Shown piece by piece: positions 50,080 to 60,608 of a stretch of 64,000 nt of DNA. Source of the DNA: Herbiconiux sp. A18JL235 (GTDB lineage: Bacteria > Actinomycetota > Actinomycetes > Actinomycetales > Microbacteriaceae). The notes beneath the pieces are model-generated. The model was not told where the DNA came from. It did no database searches and worked only from the letters and a program-made list of their open reading frames with translations. Where the stretch lies: the NCBI RefSeq assembly GCF_040939305.1, contig NZ_CP162511.1, positions 2,542,001 through 2,606,000 on the forward strand, given 5' to 3'. The translations under genes and the position numbers were made by a program. The stretch's first letter is position 1. The number at the start of each line of letters is the position of its first letter.

Positions 50080-51051
50080 TCAGGCCTCGGCGGGCACCCT
50101 CACGATGAGCGAGCCCGCGTCGACCCAGGTCTTCAGCGCGACGGCCTTGCCGAACCCGTCGCCGTCGAGCTCGATCTCCTCCGGCCGCTGCAACCGCAGC
50201 GTGAGCGACGACCCCTTGAGGTAGTTGAGCGCCCGCACCTCCTTGGTGAGGCCCATCAGCTTGCGGCCCACGGTGTTGCGCCGCAGCACGCCGTTCTCCC
50301 AGAACACCTTGACCATGATCTGCACCCAGCCGATGAACCCCTCCGGCCGCAGCACGACGATGTCGAACTCCCCGTCGTCGACGGCCGCATCGGGCAGCAG
50401 CAGGATGTTCGCGGGCAGGGAGCCGCAGTTGCCGATCATGATGGTGTGCGCCCGCACGCTGCGGTTGCCCTTGCCGTCGAGGTTGTAGCGGATGCGCAGC
50501 TGGTTCTTGTCGCGCAGCACCTGGACGATCGCCTTCACGTAGGCGAGCCAGCCCACCTTGGCCTTCAGCTCGTCGTCGGTGGCGGCGAGCATCTTCGCGT
50601 CGAGCCCCAGCCCCGCCATGACGAGGTAGGCGTGCTCCGACACCGAATCGTCTTCGTGACGGATGCGGATGACACCGAGGTCGATCGGGCGATCGGCGCC
50701 GCGGAACGCGGTCTCAAGGGAGTTCGCGGGGTCGTCGAGGGTGAGCTCGAGGTTGCGCGCCAGGAGGTTGCCGGTGCCGGAGGGCAGCAGCGCGAGCGGC
50801 ACGCCCGAGCCACGCAGCACCTCGGCCACCGAGCGCACGGTGCCGTCTCCCCCCGCGGCGATCACCAGGTCGACCTTCTCGGCGAGCGCTTTCTTCGCCT
50901 GGCCGGGGCCCGGGTCGTCCTCCGTCGTCTCGAGCCAGAGCGTCTCGCCCCAGCCCGCCGTCGCCTCCTCCGCCGACACGGCCTCGCGCAGGGCGTCGAG
51001 GTCGACTTTCACGGGGTTGTACACGAGGGCTGCGCGCGGCGGGGTCGTCAT
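50080..51051 (-). CDS. Diacylglycerol/lipid kinase family protein
   Basis: A 323-residue lipid kinase with the DAGK catalytic fold. The nucleotide-binding IAAGGDGTVRSVAEVL is near residue 68, and LALLPSGTGNLLARN near 93 is the substrate/magnesium loop. The C-terminal half is the beta-rich domain (NILLLPDAAVDDGEFDIVVL). Substrates of this group include diacylglycerol and undecaprenol or phosphatidylglycerol-related lipids. It is 41 bp downstream of the CD-NTase-fold gene on the same strand and may share a transcript. Confidence 0.92.
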   Translation of the reverse strand: MTTPPRAALVYNPVKVDLDALREAVSAEEATAGWGETLWLETTEDDPGPGQAKKALAEKVDLVIAAGGDGTVRSVAEVLRGSGVPLALLPSGTGNLLARNLELTLDDPANSLETAFRGADRPIDLGVIRIRHEDDSVSEHAYLVMAGLGLDAKMLAATDDELKAKVGWLAYVKAIVQVLRDKNQLRIRYNLDGKGNRSVRAHTIMIGNCGSLPANILLLPDAAVDDGEFDIVVLRPEGFIGWVQIMVKVFWENGVLRRNTVGRKLMGLTKEVRALNYLKGSSLTLRLQRPEEIELDGDGFGKAVALKTWVDAGSLIVRVPAEA

Positions 51052-51092
51052 GGGGCCGACCGTACCAGGAGTGGGGTCGCGATGGTCGGTGA

Positions 51093-51977
51093 TCAGAGTT
51101 CGGGGAAGCCGTCGCCGAACAGCGCCCGGAGGTACGCCGAGGCGGTGGCGGCGTCTCCGTCGAGATAGGCGTTGATCGCGCCCCGCGAGCTCGACGCCGC
51201 GCGCTCGACCGGGTAGCCGGCCTCGATGGCCCCAGCCAGCCGCGGCGCCGCCCGCACGGGCTGCACCAGCGACGGGCTGGACGGGTCGGGCACCGGCACC
51301 AGACCGGCGTCGGAGAGCGCCTCCCACACCCAGCACAGATCCCACAGCCGGTTGAACGACGGCTGCTGCAGCGTCTGGCGCAGGGCGACGGTCTCGAGGT
51401 AGTACGACGAGACGGGCACGTCGAGGCGGTGCTTCCAGGCCAGGAGGAGTCGCACCAGCTCGCGCACCGAGCCGTCGATGTCGATGCGCGAGAGCAGCAC
51501 GCCACGCGCCGCGGGCCGGCACAGCACCCAATGCCGGGCCGCGTCGACGACCCAGACCGCCGCCGCGGTGGCACCCGGCGCATCCGGGCCCCCGCCGGTC
51601 GCGTGCTCGTAGGCGGGCAGCAGACGGACGCCCGGAGTACCCGTCGCGGCGTCGGCCGTCATCACGAGGGAGTCGCTCTGCACCGTTGCCGCGGGCGACC
51701 CGGAGGTCTCGAGGCCGGCGAGCATCGTCTCGAGCGCCTTCGCCGGCGAGCGCGGCCGCGACCCGCGCAGCACCACGATGACGTCGAACAGGCTCGACCC
51801 CGCCACCGCCGTGCCGTGCGCGAACGACCCGGCGTCGACGGCGCTGAGGGCGAGGCCGTCGGCCAGGAGCGGCGCCACCAGCGCGCGCGCAACGGCGGCA
51901 GCCGCGCGCGCCTCCGCCTCAGACGGGCGCAGACTCGCGGCGAAGCCCGCGAGAGCATCGGCGACCTCATCGATCAC
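51093..51977 (-). CDS. CD-NTase/OAS-fold protein with degenerate catalytic residues
   Basis: A 294-residue protein resembling the OAS/CD-NTase nucleotidyltransferase fold. The helix-turn GS motif reads DAGSFAHGTAVAGSS (48-62). The following strand has only one of two expected acidic residues (FDVIVVL: D65 present, I67 in place of Asp). The third catalytic Asp is replaced by Arg118 in GVRLLPAYEH. The C-terminal helical half, with LVRLLLAWKHRLDVPVSSYY, fits the OAS core helices. GTG start with AGGAGG upstream. It is followed closely by the lipid kinase and preceded by a helical unknown. Catalytic activity is unlikely; a scaffold or sensor role is more plausible (inference). Confidence 0.72.
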   Translation of the reverse strand: MIDEVADALAGFAASLRPSEAEARAAAAVARALVAPLLADGLALSAVDAGSFAHGTAVAGSSLFDVIVVLRGSRPRSPAKALETMLAGLETSGSPAATVQSDSLVMTADAATGTPGVRLLPAYEHATGGGPDAPGATAAAVWVVDAARHWVLCRPAARGVLLSRIDIDGSVRELVRLLLAWKHRLDVPVSSYYLETVALRQTLQQPSFNRLWDLCWVWEALSDAGLVPVPDPSSPSLVQPVRAAPRLAGAIEAGYPVERAASSSRGAINAYLDGDAATASAYLRALFGDGFPEL

Positions 51978-52059
51978 GGCGTCCTCCTGCCACGAATGTA
52001 CCCCTCACCCGGCGCCGGCCGACAGGTGCGCTGCCGTCGCGACGCAGGAGGGCTGCGCG

Positions 52060-52701
52060 CTAGCGCGAGGAGCGACGGCGTGCCTGACGGCGACGGCCCT
52101 CGGCGAGATCGTGGAGGTCGAGCTCCTGCAGCAGGCGCATGCGTTCGACGCGGTCGCGAGCGTAGTCGTCGTCTCGCGCCAGCCCCTCGACGCGGCGGGT
52201 GTCGTCGAGGCGGGCGGTGAGCTCGCGGGATATCTCGTCCCAGGCGCGGGTGCGGGCCTCCTCCACCACCTCGGCCACGATCTCGGGCTCGAGCGCGTCG
52301 CTGCGGAGCCGCCGGGCGACCTCGGAGTAGACCGCACGCCGGGCGACCAGCAACTCGACGTCGCGCGACTTGTAGTCGTGCTCGTGACGGGCCACGCCGG
52401 GATCGCTCATGACCTGCTGGATGAGCTCGCTCGCGTGCTCGGCGTTGCGCTCCTGCTCCTCGGCCAACTCGCCCGCCACCTCGGAGTAGGCGCGGGCCGC
52501 CTCATCGCGGTCGAACGGCAGGTCGTCGCGGAGGGCCGAGACGATGAGCCGGTTCTTCAACGCGAGCACCGCCGAGAAGCGGGCGATGAGCAGGCCGTCG
52601 GCGATGGCTGCGTCGATCTCCTCGCGAGGAACCGGAGGAGGGGTGGCGATCGGCTTCCCGGTGGCGATCCACCGCGGACCGCCTCCACGCTTGCGCGCCA
52701 T
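52060..52701 (-). CDS. Hypothetical helical charged protein, 213 aa
   Basis: A soluble, highly charged, almost entirely helical protein. Residues ~35-190 are rich in Arg, Glu, Asp and Ala with heptad-like patterning (EVAGELAEEQERNAEHASEL, RRAVYSEVARRLR), so coiled-coil or long helical hairpin structure is expected. The N-terminus (MARKRGGGPRWIATGKPIAT) is basic and Gly-rich; the C-terminus is an Arg-rich tail. ATG at 52701 has AGGTGGG upstream. It lies 82 bp upstream of the CD-NTase-fold gene on the same strand. I do not recognise the family. Confidence 0.75.
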   Translation of the reverse strand: MARKRGGGPRWIATGKPIATPPPVPREEIDAAIADGLLIARFSAVLALKNRLIVSALRDDLPFDRDEAARAYSEVAGELAEEQERNAEHASELIQQVMSDPGVARHEHDYKSRDVELLVARRAVYSEVARRLRSDALEPEIVAEVVEEARTRAWDEISRELTARLDDTRRVEGLARDDDYARDRVERMRLLQELDLHDLAEGRRRQARRRSSR

Positions 52702-52790
52702 CACACCCACCTTTCCGTCTGCTTCAGGATAATCGCCCGCGGTCCGAGGGACCGATTCAGTATCATCCGGTAAGACATCGCGAGGGAGGC

Positions 52791-53120
52791 ATGCCTGTGG
52801 GAACGCTGATCTACGGCCCGCACGGTTCGGAGTTCGAGTTCGACGACAGATTGTTGGCGCACCTCAGGGTGGTCATCGTCACGAAGTTCAGGCGCCGGGA
52901 GTCGTTCACCCTCAGCTGGGAGGTGCACCGCGACAGCGGGGGCGGGCGCATCTCGCTCTGGCTCGACCCGTCGATACCGCTGCAATTCCACTTCCGCGGC
53001 AGTCGCGAACCGGCGCTCAACCGCGAATGGATCGAGAACCTCGCCACCATCGCGGGCACGACCACCGGGCTCGTGCCGCTCGACGAGCCGAAATCGCCGG
53101 CTCATTCCTCGGTGACCTGA
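52791..53120 (+). CDS. DUF7882-type small protein, 109 aa
   Basis: Starts MPVGTLIYGPHGSEFEFDDR and continues LLAHLRVVIVTKFRRRESFTLSW, a pattern I know from a small conserved protein family widespread in Microbacteriaceae (DUF7882; sometimes mislabelled as ATP-dependent DNA ligase). The central segment GGGRISLWLDPSIPLQFHFRG is strand-rich and also family-like. Function is unknown. It is upstream of and co-directional with the TetR gene, but the TetR operator separates them. Divergent from the helical unknown. Confidence 0.82.
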   Translation: MPVGTLIYGPHGSEFEFDDRLLAHLRVVIVTKFRRRESFTLSWEVHRDSGGGRISLWLDPSIPLQFHFRGSREPALNREWIENLATIAGTTTGLVPLDEPKSPAHSSVT

Positions 53121-53129
53121 TGCCGAGCT

Positions 53130-53152
53130 AACTTTTCGCATTGCGAAAAGTT
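53130..53152. promoter_or_regulatory. TetR-type operator upstream of the regulator/MFS pair
   Basis: A perfect 11-bp inverted repeat, AACTTTTCGCA and TGCGAAAAGTT, around a single central base. It lies 24 bp upstream of the TetR gene start, in an AT-rich island (AAATATTTT follows). A TATTTT ending 5 bp before the GTG could be the -10, which would make the transcript leaderless. The adjacent TetR is the expected binder. Confidence 0.78.
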
Positions 53153-53176
53153 TCTCTCTGTGCAAATATTTTCACC

Positions 53177-55439
<2,263 letters not shown>

Positions 55440-55445
55440 GCGGGG

Positions 55446-56027
55446 TCAGCGCGGCGGGGTCGCCAGCGCCGGATCGCGGCCGATGAACGCCATCAGCTTC
55501 GACTCGGGGTCGGCGTCGGCGCCCACCGCGACCCTCGGCCCGTACTGGCCGGAGGCCCGGAGCATCTCATCGAGCGGCTCCATGCCGGCCAGCAGCTCGC
55601 TGCAGACCTCGGGGTCGAGGCGGGCGGGCTGCCCGGTGGCTGTCGCGAGGTCCCAGCTGTGCAGGAAGACGTCGGTGACGTAGAAGCGGTCGATCGCCTC
55701 GCTGAGCTGCAGCTCGCCGATGTGCGGGTTGCTGAACGGGGCGGCGGATGCGCCGGGGTCGTCGAGCACGGCCTGCACGTGGCCCGCGTGAACCCGCCAG
55801 GCCTCCGCCGGGTCGTCGTCGGACGACGGTGCGGGCGGGAGCACGAGGTCGCTGCCGCCCGCGACGAAGGCCGGGAGCCAGGTGACGAGGTGACGCACCA
55901 CGTCGCGGGCCGCCCATCCCTCGACGGGTGCCGGAGCATCCCACCCCTCGGCGGAGACCGCCGCGGCGAGCTCGGCGAACCGGCCCGCCACGGCACGATG
56001 ACGGTCGGCTGCACTCGTCGGAAGCAT
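55446..56027 (-). CDS. Maleylpyruvate isomerase-like DinB-fold protein
   Basis: A 193-residue four-helix protein of the mycothiol-dependent maleylpyruvate isomerase N-terminal/TIGR03086 group. The conserved WAARDVVRHLVTWLPAFVAGG (with a metal-binding His) lies near residues 38-58 and FLHSWDLATATGQPA near 118-132. Such proteins bind a divalent metal and probably use mycothiol. The substrate is unknown. It is convergent with the MFS gene (6-bp gap). Confidence 0.87.
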   Translation of the reverse strand: MLPTSAADRHRAVAGRFAELAAAVSAEGWDAPAPVEGWAARDVVRHLVTWLPAFVAGGSDLVLPPAPSSDDDPAEAWRVHAGHVQAVLDDPGASAAPFSNPHIGELQLSEAIDRFYVTDVFLHSWDLATATGQPARLDPEVCSELLAGMEPLDEMLRASGQYGPRVAVGADADPESKLMAFIGRDPALATPPR

Positions 56028-56068
56028 GCCGCCACCGTACCCCCTCGCGCCGGGTTGAGAGACACGCC

Positions 56069-57367
56069 CTAGGCGGGAACACCCTCCGTCTCGACGCGGG
56101 GGAAGCGGTCGAACAGCTTGTCGAAGACGGCATGCCGGTCGAACTGGAGGGCGTAGGCGCGCGCCTCGTCGGCCCACTCGCGGCGCTCGTCGGCCGAGGT
56201 GTGCAGCACGGCCCGGTCGATCGCCGCGGCGATCGCGTCGGGATCGTTCACCGGCACCACGATGGCGTGGTCGCCGATGGCCTCCCCGATGCCCCCGGTG
56301 AGCGTCGTGATCACCGGCCCGCCGCCGGCGAGCATCTTCTCGGCGAGGGCGATGCCGAAGGTCTCCACGAACTCCGGCCGCGGTTTCGACGGCAGCACGA
56401 AGGCCGCGCAGCCGGCCATGAGGTAGGGCTTCTCCGCGTCGCCGACATCGTCGAGGAAACGGATGCGATGCGCCAGCGGTGAGGCCGCCGCCAGTTCCTC
56501 GAGCGCTTCGGCCTGGGGCCCCCGGCCCGCGATGACGAGAGGCATCTCGGTCGTGCGTGCCACCTCGCTGCGCTCGAAGCCGGCGATGAGGTCGTCGACG
56601 CCCTTCGCATCCGTCAGCCGGGAGAGGAAGAACAGGTAGCCGTCGTCGACGAGCCCGCGCGAGTCGAGCTCGGCGGCCTTGGCCACCGGGTCGAGGTCGA
56701 GGTACTGGGCGGCGTCGATCGCCGGGTAGGAGACGACGATGCGGTCGCGGCACTGCTCGGCGAACCGGGTTCCGTGCTGCTCGTCGACGCGCTGAGCCTC
56801 TTCGATGATGAGGTCACGGGTGTACTCCGACACGGCGACGCAGTGATCTTGCGAGAGGTACGACGAGAGGATGTGCGCTGCGGCCCCGAGCCGCCCCTCC
56901 TCCACGGCGGTGCGCACCACGTTCGTGACGTCGGAGCCGACCGCCTCGGCGATGGTCGTGACGTTCACCGGCAGACCGGTGCCCCACGCCGCGCGCACGG
57001 CGTCGGCGACGGCGATGGTGTGCGGGCTGAGGTAGAGCGAGAGCGCCACGGTGGGCACGCCGTCGGTGAACAGCTCCACCAGGCGCCCGGTGATCCCGGC
57101 GAGGTAGCGGCCGTCGGGAACCTTGTAGTCGCCGACCGGGGCGGGCCGCTCGACGATGATGCCGGGGCTGTAGGGAAGCACCGTGTCGAGGGGCTTCAGC
57201 GGGAGGCCGGCGGCCGCGAGCCGTTCGATCGGCCAGGTGACGATGCGCACCTCGTCGAAGCCACGGGTGAGCGCTGTCTCGGCGAGGTTGCGCCCCTCGA
57301 CCGAGTGCCCGCAGATCACCGGATCGGCGCGGACGATGATCACCAGGCGATTCCTGATCTCGGTCAT
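56069..57367 (-). CDS. GT4-family glycosyltransferase
   Basis: A 432-residue GT-B fold glycosyltransferase. The N-terminal acceptor domain begins MTEIRNRLVIIVRADPVICG. The C-terminal nucleotide-sugar domain shows FFLSRLTDAKGVDDLIAGFE, MPLVIAGRGPQAEALEE and the E-x7-E block PEFVETFGIALAEKMLAGGGPV. The start overlaps the stop of the GH92 gene (ATGA), so the two are co-translated. No membrane segment, so it acts at the cytoplasmic face. Donor and acceptor are unknown. It is not MftF: it has the GT-B rather than the GT-A fold and lacks that family's pattern. Confidence 0.88.
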   Translation of the reverse strand: MTEIRNRLVIIVRADPVICGHSVEGRNLAETALTRGFDEVRIVTWPIERLAAAGLPLKPLDTVLPYSPGIIVERPAPVGDYKVPDGRYLAGITGRLVELFTDGVPTVALSLYLSPHTIAVADAVRAAWGTGLPVNVTTIAEAVGSDVTNVVRTAVEEGRLGAAAHILSSYLSQDHCVAVSEYTRDLIIEEAQRVDEQHGTRFAEQCRDRIVVSYPAIDAAQYLDLDPVAKAAELDSRGLVDDGYLFFLSRLTDAKGVDDLIAGFERSEVARTTEMPLVIAGRGPQAEALEELAAASPLAHRIRFLDDVGDAEKPYLMAGCAAFVLPSKPRPEFVETFGIALAEKMLAGGGPVITTLTGGIGEAIGDHAIVVPVNDPDAIAAAIDRAVLHTSADERREWADEARAYALQFDRHAVFDKLFDRFPRVETEGVPA

Positions 57368-59877
57368 GGGGTGTCTCCTGTCTGGTCCGGTTCGGGGAGG
57401 GCACGGGTCGGGGCCGCCGCATCGGTGACGATGGTCGGGTGGTCGGCGTGCGGAGAGTCGTCGGCATCGGGCTCGGCACCCGTGTCGATGACGCCGTGAG
57501 GGGCGTGCAGATGCGCCTGTTCGCGCGAGTCGGTGTCGATGGGGCCGGTCACCGACTCGAGCACGGTGTCGTGGGCGGTGGCGCCGGCGGCTCCCCGCGC
57601 ACCCACCGGGGCGACGGGCTCTGCATGCGCGGTGCCCGTGCCCGAGCCGGTGCCGGCACCGCGGGACCCGTGCGGCGCCTCGTCGGCGGGCCGGCTCGAC
57701 GGAGGCACGTCGGTGGTGCCCCACGAGCTCGGCCGCGGGCCGAGTCGCACGACGAGCGAGCCACCGGAGTGGAACTCCTCACCGCTCAACCAGGTGCGGT
57801 GCAGCGGTGTCCCGTTGAGGAGCGCCGACTGCACGTACTGCACGGGTCCACCGGCCTCGGGCTCGACGAAGCCCTCGGTGCGGATGGTGAACTCGCCCTC
57901 GCCGACGGCGACGGTGGCCTCGCGGAACGAAGGGGCGTTCACGAGCAGGATGTTCTGGCCGGCCACCGGGAAGAGCCCGAGCGACGCCCAGACGTACCAC
58001 GAGCTGAGCCCGCCCGAGTCGTCGTTGCCGGGCAGCCCACCGCGCCCCGTGCCGAACTGCTGGTGCACGATGTCGTGAACGATCTCAGCAGTGCGATCGG
58101 GGCGGCCGGCGTAGTGGTAGGCCCAGGGCGCATCCATGTCGGGCTCGTTGTTCAGTCCCTCGAAGCGACCGAGCCTGTACCCGGCGAGCAACTCGTCTGC
58201 ACCGGGCTTCAAGCCCGGCTGCACCACCGGCTCGGCGCCGTACCCGAAGAAGGCGTCGAGCTGCTCGATGAAGCGCTCGCGACCGCCGCTCACGGCGATG
58301 CGCCCCTCCATGTCGTGCTGCAGGCGGAACGAGTAGTTGTAGCGGCTGCCCTCGTAGTAGGTGGAGTCTTTCAAGAGCCCTGACTCGGGGTCGTAGGCGT
58401 TGACCCAACGTTCCGCCAATGCCTCGAACTGGGCGGCGAGCGCCTTGTCGCCCACGTGCCGGGCGACCTTGGCGGTGCACCAGTAGCCGAAAGCGATGTC
58501 GAGGGTGTGCGAGATCGGATGCGCCTCCCCCCGCAGCAGGTACTCCTCGCCGTAGGTGCGGCGCAGGTCGTCGCTCATGTGCACGAGCGCCCAGTCCCAG
58601 TCGATTCCGGGCACGCCGAGCTGGCAGAGATCGGCGAGCAAGGTGTGGGCGAGGGCGCTGCCCTGCCGGGAGAAGCGGTCGCCGCCCCGCGCCAAGCGGT
58701 AGCCGATGGGGAAGTTGCCCTCCTCCTCGCAGATGGTGAGCAGGGCGTTCGCGAGCTCGACCGCCTTCTCCGGCTGCAGTGCGGTCAGCAGCGGCAGCTG
58801 GGTGCGGTAGATGTCCCACATCGTCGAGATGTCGAAGGCGAACGGGCCGTCGGCCGGCCAGAACGGGCTCTCCGACGGGGCGAAGCTCGGCTTGATGAGC
58901 GAGTGGTAGAGGGCCGTGGCGAAGACGGTCTTGCGGGCGCGGCTCGGCGTGTCGACCGTGATCGCCTTCAGCTGCTTGCGCCAGGTCTTCTGGGTGCGCT
59001 CCCGCCTGGCCTCGAAGCGCGCGGGGCCGGGGCCGCAGTCGTGGCGGAGGTTCCGCTCCGCCTGCTCGACCCCGCGGAAGGAGAAGCCGATGCGTAGCTC
59101 GATGGTCTGGCCCGGTTCGCTCGGCCCGGCCCACATGAGGCCGAAGTTGCGCAGGGTCGTCGGCCTGATGTGATCGAAGTCGAGCCTCGTGCCGCCCGGC
59201 ATGAGCCGGCGGTCGTACCAGAGCATCTGCCGCCACTGCGGGGTGTCGGCCTCGATGTGCACCGCGATGGGCGCCCCCTCGGCCACCACGACCCCACTCG
59301 CCACGCCCGGCTCGATGGTCTCGAGGTGGGCGCGCAGCGGGATGGTGGAACCGTAGGGGATGGCGAGTCCGCCGAGCGAGAAGTCGATGACCACGCGGGC
59401 GTTGGAGTGGCGCGGGAAGGTGTAGCGATGCACCGCACTCTTGGGGCCGACGGTGATCTCGGCGGTCACGCCGGAGTCGAGGGTGGCGGTGTAGTAACCG
59501 GGCGACGCATCCTCGTCGACGATCTCCCAGCTGCGGCCGAGCACGTCGAGCGGCTCGATCATCGGGGTGACCCTGAAGTAGTTGTAGTACTTGCGGATGG
59601 CGCCGGTGCCCGACTGCTGGAAGTGCGAGAAGCCGCTGGCGAGGTTGGTGTCGTGGATGGTGTCGGGGATGCCCTCGAGGCTGAGGTCGTACCGCCCGTA
59701 CCCCGTGGGGTAGGCGCCCGAGTAGGCGCAGGCCGAGACCATGCCGAGCGGGAAGGTGGCCCCGGGGTGGGTGTTGCCGATCTGCGGCTTCGGCCACCAC
59801 CAGGTCGCCGCGAGACCCGACTGCGGCGGAAGCGCCGTGACGTCGGTGCCGATGAACGGGTCGACGCGTTCGATCAT
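57364..59877 (-). CDS. GH92 family alpha-mannosidase (no signal peptide)
   Basis: An 837-residue exo-alpha-mannosidase-type enzyme. The N-terminal half, VDPFIGTDVTALPP ... WPKPQIGNTHPGATFPLGMV, and the C-terminal block GRGGLPGNDDSGGLSSWYVWASLG are GH92 hallmarks, the latter usually GNEDxG. Enzymes of the family use calcium and an inverting mechanism. No signal peptide or lipobox is seen, so the enzyme looks cytoplasmic, which is unusual in a family that is mostly secreted. The last about 130 residues are a disordered Pro/Asp/Thr tail not in the family core. It is coupled to a GT4 gene and preceded by a small ORF whose stop overlaps its start. Confidence 0.9.
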   Translation of the reverse strand: MIERVDPFIGTDVTALPPQSGLAATWWWPKPQIGNTHPGATFPLGMVSACAYSGAYPTGYGRYDLSLEGIPDTIHDTNLASGFSHFQQSGTGAIRKYYNYFRVTPMIEPLDVLGRSWEIVDEDASPGYYTATLDSGVTAEITVGPKSAVHRYTFPRHSNARVVIDFSLGGLAIPYGSTIPLRAHLETIEPGVASGVVVAEGAPIAVHIEADTPQWRQMLWYDRRLMPGGTRLDFDHIRPTTLRNFGLMWAGPSEPGQTIELRIGFSFRGVEQAERNLRHDCGPGPARFEARRERTQKTWRKQLKAITVDTPSRARKTVFATALYHSLIKPSFAPSESPFWPADGPFAFDISTMWDIYRTQLPLLTALQPEKAVELANALLTICEEEGNFPIGYRLARGGDRFSRQGSALAHTLLADLCQLGVPGIDWDWALVHMSDDLRRTYGEEYLLRGEAHPISHTLDIAFGYWCTAKVARHVGDKALAAQFEALAERWVNAYDPESGLLKDSTYYEGSRYNYSFRLQHDMEGRIAVSGGRERFIEQLDAFFGYGAEPVVQPGLKPGADELLAGYRLGRFEGLNNEPDMDAPWAYHYAGRPDRTAEIVHDIVHQQFGTGRGGLPGNDDSGGLSSWYVWASLGLFPVAGQNILLVNAPSFREATVAVGEGEFTIRTEGFVEPEAGGPVQYVQSALLNGTPLHRTWLSGEEFHSGGSLVVRLGPRPSSWGTTDVPPSSRPADEAPHGSRGAGTGSGTGTAHAEPVAPVGARGAAGATAHDTVLESVTGPIDTDSREQAHLHAPHGVIDTGAEPDADDSPHADHPTIVTDAAAPTRALPEPDQTGDTP

Positions 59878-60023
59878 GTGCGGGCTCCTCGGTCTCGGTG
59901 ACCGATGCTGCCGGTCGTGCGGTGGTACATCGTCGGAGAGTAGGTTCCGGATGCGGCCGGAACGTGAACCGCCGGTGTCGAATCGGAGAACGGGACGACG
60001 GTGCTGGGGAGTGGGGCTGCCAT
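59874..60023 (-). CDS. Small upstream ORF coupled to the GH92 gene, 49 aa
   Basis: A 49-codon frame starting MAAPLPSTVVPFSDSTPAV with AGAGGATCCC just upstream. Its TGA overlaps the GH92 ATG (ATGA), the same arrangement as other coupled genes in this window. The product is Ser/Thr/Pro-rich with a basic C-terminus and no hydrophobic helix, so it is either a true small protein or a translated leader. It is too short to judge coding bias with confidence. Much of the 165-bp gap upstream of the GH92 gene is this frame. Confidence 0.45.
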   Translation of the reverse strand: MAAPLPSTVVPFSDSTPAVHVPAASGTYSPTMYHRTTGSIGHRDRGART

Positions 60024-60042
60024 GGGATCCTCTGCGGTCGGG

Positions 60043-60573
60043 TCAGGGTGGGGGCGCGGTGAGGAGCGCGGCGCGCTCGGCGAGGTAGGGGGCGAGCGGG
60101 GCGAGGGCGTCGGAGCCGGCGGTGGCGTTCCAGCGCACCAGGAGCTCGCCACCCCGCGCCACCACGGCGCCGTCGCCGCGGCGCAGCGCCGTCGGGTCGA
60201 GGTCGACCTCCCGTGCATCCCAGTTGACGGTGTCGCCGCGGTCGAACTTGCCCTGGAAGGCCGCCCTGCGGTAGTCGCGGCGCTGCTCGGCGCGCGGGTT
60301 CTGGTTGGTCACCCGTCCAGGGTCGACGGCCCTCGTGACCGAACCGGTGGTGAACAATCGCCCCTCGGCATCGAGGAGCAGCACGCCGAGCCGCCAGACC
60401 CGTTCGACCGGCACCATCACCGGTGCCCGTCGTACACCGAGGATGGGGCGGCGGGTCTCATACGAGGCGAGCGCCTCCGTGCGGGCGCCCGTCTCCTGAA
60501 GCGCCCGCACGGTGGAGCCCAGCAGCTCGCCGAGTCGAGCCGCGATCGTGTCGTCATCGGCGCGGTCGTCCAT
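60043..60573 (-). CDS. Hypothetical soluble protein, 176 aa
   Basis: No signal peptide or membrane helix. The N-terminal 40 residues are helical and charged. The middle, MVPVERVWRLGVLLLDAEGRLFTTGSVTRAV (about residues 52-82), is strand-rich with a pattern like a small beta-barrel. The rest includes FDRGDTVNWDAREVDLDP and GGELLVRWNA. It resembles a conserved actinobacterial protein annotated only as hypothetical. It lies immediately upstream of the small ORF-GH92-GT4 chain on the same strand (19-bp gap) and may be cotranscribed. Confidence 0.72.
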   Translation of the reverse strand: MDDRADDDTIAARLGELLGSTVRALQETGARTEALASYETRRPILGVRRAPVMVPVERVWRLGVLLLDAEGRLFTTGSVTRAVDPGRVTNQNPRAEQRRDYRRAAFQGKFDRGDTVNWDAREVDLDPTALRRGDGAVVARGGELLVRWNATAGSDALAPLAPYLAERAALLTAPPP

Positions 60574-60608
60574 ACGGAGACGTTACCTGCCCGCGTGTGT
60601 CGGTGGTG

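Noticed and set aside
51093..51977. CBASS anti-phage operon
   Set aside because: The NTase-like protein lacks catalytic acids and no effector, Cap2/Cap3 or HORMA/TRIP13 gene is next to it.
56069..57367. Glycosyltransferase as the missing MftF
   Set aside because: It is a GT4-type GT-B enzyme coupled to GH92, about 9 kb from the mft genes, without MftF features.
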